Source of the DNA: Defluviicoccus sp.
Lineage (GTDB): Bacteria; Pseudomonadota; Alphaproteobacteria; MPNO01
Direction of reading: 5' to 3'
DNA length: 7,686 nucleotides
Assembly: GCA_028820945.1 (NCBI GenBank)
Contig: JAPPHW010000041.1
Span: forward strand, 1 to 7,686
Made by a program: the position numbers and the translations under genes. The notes beneath the pieces were generated by a model. The model ran no database searches. It saw only the letters and a list, made by a program, of their open reading frames with translations, and was not told where the DNA came from. Shown here piece by piece: positions 1 to 5,624 of this stretch (the stretch's first letter is position 1; the number at the start of each line of letters is the position of its first letter).

Positions 1-295
1 CGATGTCGTAGCCGAGATCCTCCCGCACCAGGCCCATCAGGTCGTTGCGGCAGTAGCGGACATGGTCCTCGGGCTGGTTCTCGTCCCACTGCATGCCCAT
101 GTAGCAGTTGATCGCGTAGAGGCCCTGGGCCACCGCGCCGCTGCGCTCGATGTTGGCCTTCTCTACGCAGACCACCTTCAGGTCGCGGCCCCAGTACCCG
201 GCCTCGTAGGTCGCCCCGCAGCCGGCCATACCGCCGCCGACGACCAGGATGTCCGAGTCCACGAAGACCGTTTTCCGACGGGAGAACGAACGCAC
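1..295 (-). CDS. aprA: Adenylylsulfate (APS) reductase alpha subunit AprA, N-terminal part
   Basis: This is the catalytic FAD subunit of dissimilatory APS reductase, which interconverts adenylyl sulfate and sulfite plus AMP in the cytoplasm. Only the first 98 residues are present; family members are usually above 600 residues and the rest lies beyond the left edge. Seen: a dinucleotide-binding start, DILVVGGGMAGCGATYEA (residues 15-32), an acidic residue ending the second strand (VVCVEK, 41-46), and an AprA-like stretch RSGAVAQGLYAINCYMG (51-67). The GTG start shares one base with the aprB stop (TAGTG), and a GGGGGTGG purine run in the end of aprB lies just upstream, so the two are translationally coupled. 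With aprM upstream and no qmo genes in view, the oxidative, sulfite-consuming direction is the likelier role; that direction is inferred from context. Confidence 0.95.
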   Translation of the reverse strand, partial: MRSFSRRKTVFVDSDILVVGGGMAGCGATYEAGYWGRDLKVVCVEKANIERSGAVAQGLYAINCYMGMQWDENQPEDHVRYCRNDLMGLVREDLGYDI

Positions 296-756
296 TAGAC
301 CACCCCCTGCTTGAACTTGTCCGGCGTCAGCGCGGGCAGCGCCTCGATGTTGAGCGCGTCCGGCTCGTGCGCGAGTTCCTGGGATTTCATCGCGTCCTCG
401 GTGGGCGCCTCGTAATCGGCCGGCGCCTTGATCGATCCCCATGGCGTGGTGCGGATCGGGGAGACGAAATTCTTCTCGGTGCCGTCGCGGAACTTGATCT
501 TCCAGGAGATGGTGCCCTTCGTCTCTTCGCGCAGCGCCCGGACGCTGTGGCCGAGGGGAGCGAAGTCCGCGTAGCCGCGGGCGTCGATCGCATTCTGCGG
601 GCAGGCCTTCACGCAGGAATAGCACTCCCAGCACATGTTGGGCTCGATGTTGTAGGCCCGCCGATAGGTGGTATCGATGTGCATGATGTCGGACGGGCAG
701 ATATCGACGCAGTACCCGCAGCCGTCGCATCGGGTCATGTAGACGAATGTCGGCAT
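295..756 (-). CDS. aprB: APS reductase beta subunit AprB (two [4Fe-4S] ferredoxin)
   Basis: AprB is the electron-transfer partner of AprA and carries two [4Fe-4S] clusters that link the FAD to the membrane partner. The 153-residue length fits the family (about 150). Seen: two cysteine motifs, C10-x2-C13-x2-C16-x3-C20-P and C42-x2-C45-x2-C48-x3-C52-P. Trp43 in MCWECYSC matches the tryptophan known in AprB structures to sit between the cluster and the flavin. The C-terminal third (about 100-153) has no cysteines and corresponds to the tail that wraps around AprA in known structures. The ATG is preceded by AGGGGAA (767-761), four bases away. aprM ends 43 bases upstream and aprA begins on the last base of the aprB stop, so this is the middle gene of an aprMBA operon. 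Confidence 0.96.
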   Translation of the reverse strand: MPTFVYMTRCDGCGYCVDICPSDIMHIDTTYRRAYNIEPNMCWECYSCVKACPQNAIDARGYADFAPLGHSVRALREETKGTISWKIKFRDGTEKNFVSPIRTTPWGSIKAPADYEAPTEDAMKSQELAHEPDALNIEALPALTPDKFKQGVV

Positions 757-799
757 GTGGTTCCCCTGACTCCTCTATCGCGGATCGACGGCGGGCCGA

Positions 800-1585
800 T
801 CAGTAATGGCTGGGCCGTTCGCGGGCGCTGCCGAACGTCTCGGGCTTGTCGGCGGGAGCCGGCAGGTTGCTCCGCGACCCGGTCGCCTCGGACACCCGCT
901 TCTCGAACGCCGCGGCCGGCTTGAAGAACATGTGCGAGAACTTGGACCACGGCACGGATCCGAACAGCACCGTCGTCGCGATCACGTAGAGGCCCAGGAA
1001 CACGGTCGTCCACGAGCTCTCCGCCGCCTGCAGCCCCGCCCAGATCAGCCCCAGCGTCGTGCTGGCGAGGAGAGAGAGGATGAAAAGGTCCGCGCGCACG
1101 AGCCGGAGCGGCGTATGGCCCTCGGCCGCCACATCCACCCGGATGAAGAACCAGAACCAGTAGCCGCCGGCGCAGACCAGCAGGGCGCCGACGACCCACA
1201 GGAGAGGCAGAACGGCGGGTGTCGGCGTGTCCGGCGTCGGGTACCAGAACACCATGACGAAGGTGGCAATCACATAGGCCAGGAAGCCGTACATCGTCAG
1301 CAGATGGGCGGCCCGGCGGCGACCGGGGCCGAATTCGGCGGACGTCAGCCCCTCCGACAACGCGGTCTGGACCGCGATCCCCGCGATCTGTCCGCTTCCG
1401 ACCCGCCGCGCGCCCTTGTCTCTCGACTTCCGCCAGGCGGCGAAGAAATAGGTGGCGCTGCCCTTGTGCCAGATATCGAACAGGGTGCCGCCCACGACGA
1501 AGGCGATCATCGCCACGACATATATCTGCATGACGGTGGGCGATACGGACGCCGAGAGCGCGGCGAAGGGATTACTGGTCAACAC
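800..1585 (-). CDS. aprM: AprM, putative membrane anchor of APS reductase
   Basis: A 261-residue integral membrane protein encoded directly upstream of aprBA. In sulfur-oxidising proteobacteria that lack QmoABC, AprM is proposed to take electrons from AprAB and reduce the quinone pool; this is a genomic proposal more than a biochemical fact. Five hydrophobic segments are visible at about 18-38, 96-116, 124-149, 165-188 and 194-212. Histidines near membrane edges (His40 in DIWHKG, His94 in RRAAHLL, His218 in PWSKFSHMFFKP) are candidate haem b ligands; the last motif resembles the P-x2-K-x2-H-x2 signature of NarI/DsrM/HdrE-type cytochromes. The tail from about 225 on is polar and low in complexity. 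The GTG start has GGGGAA about five bases upstream; the next methionine (residue 19) would cut into the first helix. The apr order and orientation argue for one transcript. Confidence 0.88.
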   Translation of the reverse strand: MLTSNPFAALSASVSPTVMQIYVVAMIAFVVGGTLFDIWHKGSATYFFAAWRKSRDKGARRVGSGQIAGIAVQTALSEGLTSAEFGPGRRRAAHLLTMYGFLAYVIATFVMVFWYPTPDTPTPAVLPLLWVVGALLVCAGGYWFWFFIRVDVAAEGHTPLRLVRADLFILSLLASTTLGLIWAGLQAAESSWTTVFLGLYVIATTVLFGSVPWSKFSHMFFKPAAAFEKRVSEATGSRSNLPAPADKPETFGSARERPSHY

Positions 1586-1625
1586 GCGATTTCCCCGATG
1601 TCAGCCTGTTGCGATCGTTCCCGAA

Positions 1626-1641
1626 GCGGCGTTTTCGCCGC
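1626..1641 (-). promoter_or_regulatory. Short GC hairpin in the aprM leader
   Basis: A perfect 6-bp inverted repeat, GCGGCG-TTTT-CGCCGC, lies 40 bases upstream of the aprM GTG and downstream of the phosphoesterase stop. In the aprM direction no T-run follows, so it is not a standard intrinsic terminator. It could be an mRNA-stabilising or leader hairpin; GC-rich DNA also makes such stems by chance. Confidence 0.3.
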
Positions 1642-1654
1642 GCCGCCGGCAAGG

Positions 1655-1684
1655 ATACCATCTTTCGATCGGACGAAATGTCAA
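1655..1684 (-). promoter_or_regulatory. Candidate promoter for aprMBA
   Basis: On the minus strand a perfect TTGACA (1684-1679, inside CTTGACA) overlaps the stop codon of the phosphoesterase gene. Eighteen bases further is TGGTAT (1660-1655), a mediocre -10. A second match, TATCCT (1657-1652), is 21 bases away and too distant. The position 70-100 bases before aprM would suit independent transcription of the apr operon. The -35 is convincing, the -10 is weak. Confidence 0.33.
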
Positions 1685-2502
1685 GGCGAGCCAGGTGCGG
1701 GGCGGCGGCGGAACGGAAAGGGCCCCGGATGCTCGACCAGGGGCAGGGTATGGGTAACCATGCCGATCCCGGGGCTCCACACATGAAGGAATCCGGCGGC
1801 CGGTTCGAGCACGAGATTGAGGTCGCTGTCGGGACGCAGGTCGAGCGGCATGTGGAAGGCCGTCGACGGCGCCACGCAGGCGAGCGTGCCGGCGAAACGG
1901 CGCTGGATGGCTCGGTGCAGGTGCCCGCACAGCACCCGCTCGATGTTCCCGGAAGCGCGGACGATCCGGGCGAAGCCGTCCGCGCCCGCGAAGTCCTGGC
2001 CGTCCATGAAGGGCACGCCGGTCTTGAAGGGCGGGTGGTGCATCAGGATCACGGTCGGGCGATCCGGCGCCTCGCCCAGGCGCTCCTCCAGCCACGCCAG
2101 GCGTTCGGCGCACATCTCGCCGGTCTTGGCGCCTTCCTTGAGCGTGTCGAGCGCCAGGAAACGCACGGGGAAGTCCTCGACGGCGTAGTGGAGGAACGCG
2201 CCGTTCTTCGGCAGGTAGCCCGCATCGGCGAAAGCGGACCGGAAGTTCGCGCGGTCGTCGCGATTGCCGGGGATCAGATAGACGGGCACGGGAAGGGGGC
2301 CGAGCAGGCACCGGAGCTGGGCATAGGACCCGGCGTCCGGGGTGTCCACCAGATCGCCCGTCACGAACACCGCATCGGCCGGAGGATCGAGGGCGGACAG
2401 GCGTTCGACGGCGCTGGCGAGACCGGCGGCGGTATCGGCCACGTCGTGGGCGAGATCGCCTTCGGGCCGCAGGTGTATGTCGGAGATTTGGACGAAGATC
2501 AT
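1681..2502 (-). CDS. Metallophosphoesterase, class III cyclic-nucleotide phosphodiesterase-like
   Basis: A 273-residue calcineurin-like phosphoesterase, probably cytoplasmic and binuclear-metal dependent; no signal peptide is visible. The motifs run in family order: D8-I-H10 (SDIHL), G49-D50 (TGDLVD), G79-N80-R81-D82 (PGNRDD), H155-H156-P-P, and G193-H194-L-H196. This pattern and length fit the CpdA/Rv0805 group that hydrolyses cAMP and other phosphodiesters, but substrate cannot be read from sequence. One oddity: the usual GNHD motif reads GNRD, so the histidine that normally helps catalysis is arginine while the metal-ligand Asn is kept. An in-frame TAG lies five codons before the ATG, so the start is fixed unless a later one is used; there is no good Shine-Dalgarno, hinting at a very short or absent leader. 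It is divergent from the hydrolase at 2566 and 95 bases upstream of aprM, in the same direction. Confidence 0.88.
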   Translation of the reverse strand: MIFVQISDIHLRPEGDLAHDVADTAAGLASAVERLSALDPPADAVFVTGDLVDTPDAGSYAQLRCLLGPLPVPVYLIPGNRDDRANFRSAFADAGYLPKNGAFLHYAVEDFPVRFLALDTLKEGAKTGEMCAERLAWLEERLGEAPDRPTVILMHHPPFKTGVPFMDGQDFAGADGFARIVRASGNIERVLCGHLHRAIQRRFAGTLACVAPSTAFHMPLDLRPDSDLNLVLEPAAGFLHVWSPGIGMVTHTLPLVEHPGPFPFRRRPAPGSP

Positions 2503-2523
2503 GGACGCGGCAAACTACCACGG

Positions 2524-2532
2524 TGCTATGCT
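2524..2532 (+). promoter_or_regulatory. Candidate extended -10 element for the dienelactone hydrolase gene
   Basis: TGCTATGCT matches an extended -10 (TGnTATAAT, 4 of 6 in the core) and sits 33 bases before the hydrolase ATG, in the short 63-base gap shared with the divergent phosphoesterase. No good -35 stands at 16-18 bases. Weak, but it is the best promoter-like element in the gap. Confidence 0.28.
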
Positions 2533-2565
2533 CCAACCCAAACCGGAGAGACTCAGGAGAAAAAA

Positions 2566-3444
2566 ATGTGCGACGAAACGACTGCCCGCGACGAGGAAGA
2601 ATTCCTGCGCGGATCCGGAAACCTGACCCGGCGCGGATTCGGGACGCTTTCGGTCGGAACGGGCGTGGCCATGCTGTTGCCGGGGACCGCGGGCGCGGTC
2701 GATGTGACGGCCCGGAATGTCGAAATTTCGACGCCGGACGGCACGGCGGACTGCCATTTCGTGCACCCCGCGAGCGGTGCCCACCCGGGCGTGCTGATCT
2801 GGCCGGATGCGCTCGGTCTCAGGCCCGCGTTCGAGGCGATGGGGCGGCGACTGGCCGAATCGGGATATTCGGTACTGGTCGTCAACCCCTATTACCGCAA
2901 GGTAAAGGCGCCGATCCTGCCGGAGGGCGCCACGTTCCGCGACGCGGCGACGCGCGAGAAGGTCTTTCCCCTGATGCGCACCTTGACCCCGGAGGTCACC
3001 GTCACGGACGCCAAGGCCTTCGTCGGCTTCCTCGACGCCCAGAAATCGGTCGCCAAAGACCGCAAGATGGGGACGACGGGATATTGCATGGGCGGATCGA
3101 TGACCATGCGGACCGCGGCGGCGTTCCCCGAGCGGATCGGCGCCGGCGCCTCGTTCCACGGCGGCCGGCTGGTGACCGACCGGCCCGACAGCCCTCACCT
3201 TTTGGTCCCGAAGCTCCGCGCGCATTACCTGTTCGCGATCGCGGAGAACGACGACAAGAAGGAGCCGAACGCCAAGACCGCGCTGCGGCAGGCTTTCGAC
3301 GCCGCCAAGCTGCCGGCCGAGATCGAGGTCTACGCCGGAACCCTGCACGGCTGGTGCCCGCCGGATTCCGCCGTCTACAACGAGGCGCAGGCGGAGCGTG
3401 CCTGGAGCCGGATGCTGGCGCTGTTCAAGACCGCCCTGGCTTGA
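2566..3444 (+). CDS. Dienelactone hydrolase family protein with Tat-like N-terminus
   Basis: A 292-residue alpha/beta hydrolase of the dienelactone hydrolase (DLH) family. Classical members open dienelactone to maleylacetate; many relatives act on unknown esters or lactones, so the substrate is open. Seen: nucleophile elbow G172-Y-C174-M-G-G, giving Cys174 as nucleophile; the final H261-G-W; and an acid at Asp229 or Asp230 (AENDD). Asp81 in IWPDALGL occupies the place where classical DLH has an active-site Glu. The N-terminus has T21-R22-R23-G-F-G, a hydrophobic run (about 26-42) and a TAGA stretch ending at 44, so twin-arginine export to the periplasm is likely, though no lysine or second consensus residue strengthens it. 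The ATG has a strong AGGAG (2555-2559), six bases away; longer readings of this frame run antisense through the phosphoesterase and are not credible. No aromatic-degradation genes accompany it. Confidence 0.9.
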   Translation: MCDETTARDEEEFLRGSGNLTRRGFGTLSVGTGVAMLLPGTAGAVDVTARNVEISTPDGTADCHFVHPASGAHPGVLIWPDALGLRPAFEAMGRRLAESGYSVLVVNPYYRKVKAPILPEGATFRDAATREKVFPLMRTLTPEVTVTDAKAFVGFLDAQKSVAKDRKMGTTGYCMGGSMTMRTAAAFPERIGAGASFHGGRLVTDRPDSPHLLVPKLRAHYLFAIAENDDKKEPNAKTALRQAFDAAKLPAEIEVYAGTLHGWCPPDSAVYNEAQAERAWSRMLALFKTALA

Positions 3445-3454
3445 GGCGTCGGGG

Positions 3455-3550
3455 CGCCCTTCGATACGCCGCTGCGCGGCTACTCAGGGTGAGGGAGTCT
3501 GCAAAGTGCCCTCATCCCGAGTAGGCGCGTCAGCGCCGTATCGAGGGACG
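3455..3550. repeat. Long imperfect palindrome, dispersed alphaproteobacterial-type intergenic element
   Basis: Two arms, 3455-3495 and 3509-3550, are inverted copies matching at about 35 of 42 positions with one 1-base gap, around a 13-base loop (3496-3508). The cores read CCTTCGATACG...CTACTCAGGGTGAGGG and the reverse complement of CCCTCATCCCGAGTAGG...CGTATCGAGGG. From memory, very similar TTCGA-x-ACGC...CTCAGG-x-TGAGGG palindromes are scattered between genes in many alphaproteobacteria, much as REP/BIME elements are in enterics. It starts 11 bases after the hydrolase stop, so a folded transcript could stabilise or end that mRNA and separate it from the DmsC-like gene. No transposase is present. 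Confidence 0.78.
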
Positions 3551-3613
3551 CGCGCCCTCCCGGGCCCGGCCAGTGCGATCGCATCCGACCCGGGCACGCC
3601 TTAGGCTCGGCCC

Positions 3614-4495
3614 GTGCGCCCCGACCGGTCGGCGATTTCTTTTACCGCTGCCTCCGGCATGGGCTGCGGCCTGCTGGTCCTGCTGGGTGTCTTCGCGAGC
3701 GGGGAGACGATCCCCTCCGACCGCTGGTTCGGGCTGGCGGCACTGGGCACCGCGCTGGGCGCGCTGGGCTTCGGTCTCGTCTGCTCGGCCTACGACCCCG
3801 ACCGCCCCGAACGCTTCCTGCGCACGCTTTCCCGGTGGCGGTCGAGTTGGCATTCCCGCGCGGCGGTATTGGCGACCGGGGCCTGTGTCCCGGCGGGGCT
3901 GTTCGCCGTCGGCTGGGTGGGTTACGGAGACGTCGACGGTATGTGGCGAGTTTGCGGCCTCGCCGCTGCCCTGCTCGCGGGATTCGCGGTCCATGCGACG
4001 GCCATGAACTACGCGACCCACGAGACGGCGTACGCATGGTCCAACCGCTGGACCGTGCCGCTCTTCCTTGCGCTCGCACTTTATACCAGCGCGCTGTGGC
4101 TTCTTGCGCTGCTCACGCTGTTCGGCCGCGCGAACCCGGACGGTGCGCTGATCGTCGTTGTCGCTCTCTTCCTCTCCTTCTACCTCAAACGCCGATATTG
4201 GCGGTTCATCGACACCGTCCGGGCGGTCTCGATACCGGAAAACGCAACCGGGCCCGACGCCGATGCGGCTGGAGAGACGGGCGATCCCATCTCTCGCGAG
4301 CACGCGGTCAAGCTACGGCGCTACGCCTTCGTACTTCTGTTCGTCCTGCCGCTGGTGCTCACCATGGCCGCGATGGAGGCGTCGCAATGGCCCGCCGCGC
4401 TCGCCGCCGGCGCCGCGGCCCTTTCCGGCTCCGCCGGTGTCGTCATCGAGCGCCGGCTGTTCTTCGCGGAGGCAACGAGGTCCGGCGCTGTTTAG
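3614..4495 (+). CDS. DmsC-family membrane anchor subunit (DMSO reductase / SoeC type), orphan
   Basis: A 293-residue polytopic protein of the DmsC family, the quinone-binding anchor of molybdopterin oxidoreductases such as DmsABC and the sulfite dehydrogenase SoeABC. About eight hydrophobic segments: 8-30, 36-58, 80-103, 112-132, 145-170, 177-192, 237-255 and 259-278. Family hallmarks are the N-terminal MRPxxS-x2-F-T-x2-SGxGxGLL pattern, LSRWRSSWHSR (72-82), MNYATHETAYAW (131-142) followed by RWTVP, and the closing ERRLFFAEA (279-287). GTG at 3614 is chosen because it is the first start after an in-frame TAG (3602-3604) and gives exactly the family N-terminus; the Shine-Dalgarno is poor. Its catalytic A and B partners are absent on both sides: upstream is the hydrolase with its palindrome, downstream a convergent gene after 138 featureless bases. 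A role with sulfite oxidation is possible given nearby aprMBA, but this is inference. Confidence 0.85.
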   Translation: MRPDRSAISFTAASGMGCGLLVLLGVFASGETIPSDRWFGLAALGTALGALGFGLVCSAYDPDRPERFLRTLSRWRSSWHSRAAVLATGACVPAGLFAVGWVGYGDVDGMWRVCGLAAALLAGFAVHATAMNYATHETAYAWSNRWTVPLFLALALYTSALWLLALLTLFGRANPDGALIVVVALFLSFYLKRRYWRFIDTVRAVSIPENATGPDADAAGETGDPISREHAVKLRRYAFVLLFVLPLVLTMAAMEASQWPAALAAGAAALSGSAGVVIERRLFFAEATRSGAV

Positions 4496-4633
4496 CGCGG
4501 ATTGTTCTACACCAGGGATCGGCGCGTCGGGGCTCCGCATGCCGAACTCGCCCGCCGCGTCGACGGCCTGTCCATGCCTTTCTGGCGCCGGCCGACATGC
4601 TGGGCGATTTCCGGTTCCCGCGGCGGCACTCGA

Positions 4634-4885
4634 TCACGCCGGTGCGTCGGTGAGCTCCAGGCGACGTTCGATGCGCCCCAGCCGTTCGCCCACATGATCG
4701 AGGCGTTGATAAACCAGGGCAACGTCCCCCTGCTGGTTCGCCAGAAGCCGCTGCATGTCCGCCAAGTGGCGTTCCATCGACGAGACACGCTGGCGGACCT
4801 CACCCATATCCTGCCGCAGAGTGCCGATTTCGCCGCAGATCGCCCGCAGCTGCTCCAGCACCAAGCTCTCGACGTCGGCGTTCAT
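4634..4885 (-). CDS. Small coiled-coil protein of unknown function
   Basis: An 83-residue, soluble, highly charged protein that I do not recognise by function. Residues about 5-78 look like one continuous helix with heptad-spaced hydrophobics (LVLEQLRAI, IGTLRQDM, VRQRVSSMERHL, MQRLLA, LVYQRLDHV, LGRIERRLEL), suggesting a coiled-coil dimer or oligomer. There are no membrane segments, no signal peptide and one cysteine (Cys17). Similar short helical proteins ending in RIERRLEL-like sequence are familiar as conserved hypotheticals in alphaproteobacteria. It is the last gene of the minus-strand series Xre-RES-cupin-coiled coil, 78 bases after the cupin stop, with an inverted repeat between them. 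The region just before the ATG has only a weak Shine-Dalgarno. That it is a real gene rests on its regular helical pattern and gene-like placement. Confidence 0.68.
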   Translation of the reverse strand: MNADVESLVLEQLRAICGEIGTLRQDMGEVRQRVSSMERHLADMQRLLANQQGDVALVYQRLDHVGERLGRIERRLELTDAPA

Positions 4886-4894
4886 GGCGTCAGC

Positions 4895-4937
4895 CTAGCC
4901 CGGATCCGCGCGGGCACCAAGCGTGCTTCCGGGCTAG
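4895..4937. repeat. Perfect 10-bp inverted repeat between the cupin and coiled-coil genes
   Basis: CTAGCCCGGA (4895-4904) and its exact reverse complement TCCGGGCTAG (4928-4937) enclose 23 bases, within which GCAC (4914-4917) and GTGC (4923-4926) can form an inner stem. On the minus strand it begins about 26 bases after the cupin stop and ends nine bases before the coiled-coil ATG. No T-run follows, so it could be a weak terminator, an attenuating hairpin that hides the coiled-coil start, or a protein-binding site. Confidence 0.45.
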
Positions 4938-4963
4938 CCCCTGTGAGAATTCCGGTTAAGGCG

Positions 4964-5533
4964 TTACTTGCTTGCGGTGAAGGTGAGGCCCCTGGCCTCG
5001 AACTTCTCCCTCACACCGGGCTTGATGGCGTCGAGCCTGACCGCGCTGGACGGCGCCAGGTCGATATCGGTCATGTCGTGCACGCCGCCGGTGATCAGCA
5101 CCTGCAGGACGCCCTCGTCTTCCCCGATATTGCGGAAGGCGCGGTTGACCCTGGGCGGCACCGAGATGGTGTCGAACTCGTCGAGCTCGACTCGTCCGCC
5201 GCCGTCGTCGTTCCACGTCACTTCGAAGCGTCCCTTGAGCACGGTGAAGGTCTCGTAGGTCTGAAGATGGGCGTGCAGCGAAGGGCCCTGGCCCGGCGGA
5301 CAGACGGCGATGGTCATGGTCATGCCGGCGGCGTCGACGATCGGCGCGCCGGTATTGATCGGCGTATCCACATCGCCGCCGAGGCCGATGACCGAGAGCA
5401 GCTTGCGCGCATAGACGACGTCGTTCGCCTCCTGCGGGATTTCCGGGTCCTGCTGGATCGGCAGCGGCTCCAGCGCGCCGTAACGCGATATCCGGCTCTC
5501 CATCTCCTCCGGTGTGATCTCGATCGTCTTCAT
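4964..5533 (-). CDS. Single-domain cupin protein
   Basis: A 189-residue soluble protein with one cupin beta-barrel at about 66-150 and polar extensions on each side. Motif 1 is intact: G83-x3-H87-x-H89-x4-E94-x6-G101 (GPSLHAHLQTYETFTVLKG). In motif 2 (D121 to N135, VPPRVNRAFRN) the usual PxG-x2-H-x3-N reads P-P-R-V-N-R131-x3-N135, so the fourth metal ligand His is Arg131 and the Gly is Arg128. Metal binding through three ligands, or a non-enzymatic binding role, are both possible; the substrate is unknown. The start is decided by a strong AGGGAGGA (5545-5538) four bases before the ATG; extending the frame upstream only runs antisense-like through the RES gene in a wrong frame. It lies 91 bases after the RES toxin stop and could be read with that module or from its own promoter. 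Confidence 0.85.
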   Translation of the reverse strand: MKTIEITPEEMESRISRYGALEPLPIQQDPEIPQEANDVVYARKLLSVIGLGGDVDTPINTGAPIVDAAGMTMTIAVCPPGQGPSLHAHLQTYETFTVLKGRFEVTWNDDGGGRVELDEFDTISVPPRVNRAFRNIGEDEGVLQVLITGGVHDMTDIDLAPSSAVRLDAIKPGVREKFEARGLTFTASK

Positions 5534-5624
5534 CGCATCCTCCCTGGCGCGTCGCATGCGCGGCTCCCGGGATGGTAGGGGCAACCGCGCCCGATTGGAA
5601 TCGCCGATACGACCCCGTCGCCGG

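Noticed and set aside
806..1786. Plus-strand open frame of 326 codons across aprM
   Set aside because: It is antisense to AprM, which has membrane segments and family context; the composition is that of a shadow.
1609..2565. Upstream extension of the dienelactone hydrolase frame to 611 codons
   Set aside because: The extra part is antisense to the phosphoesterase and has shadow-like composition; the hydrolase has its own AGGAG and a proper signal-like N-terminus at 2566.
3574..3583. Perfect palindrome TGCGATCGCA before the DmsC-like gene
   Set aside because: GCGATCGC-type palindromes are frequent in GC-rich genomes, and nothing links this one to a promoter or operator.
4496..4633. Possible bidirectional terminator between convergent DmsC-like and coiled-coil genes
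   Set aside because: I found no stem with a T-run on either strand, so no feature is called in this 138-base gap.
4895..4937. Intrinsic terminator after the cupin gene
   Set aside because: The stem is perfect but lacks a T-run in the minus-strand direction; it is reported only as an inverted repeat.
4502..5578. Long plus-strand open frame of 358 codons opposite the cupin and coiled-coil genes
   Set aside because: It is antisense to a cupin with clear motifs and a strong Shine-Dalgarno; the translation is Arg/His/Asp-rich with no recognisable domain, as expected for a GC-rich shadow.
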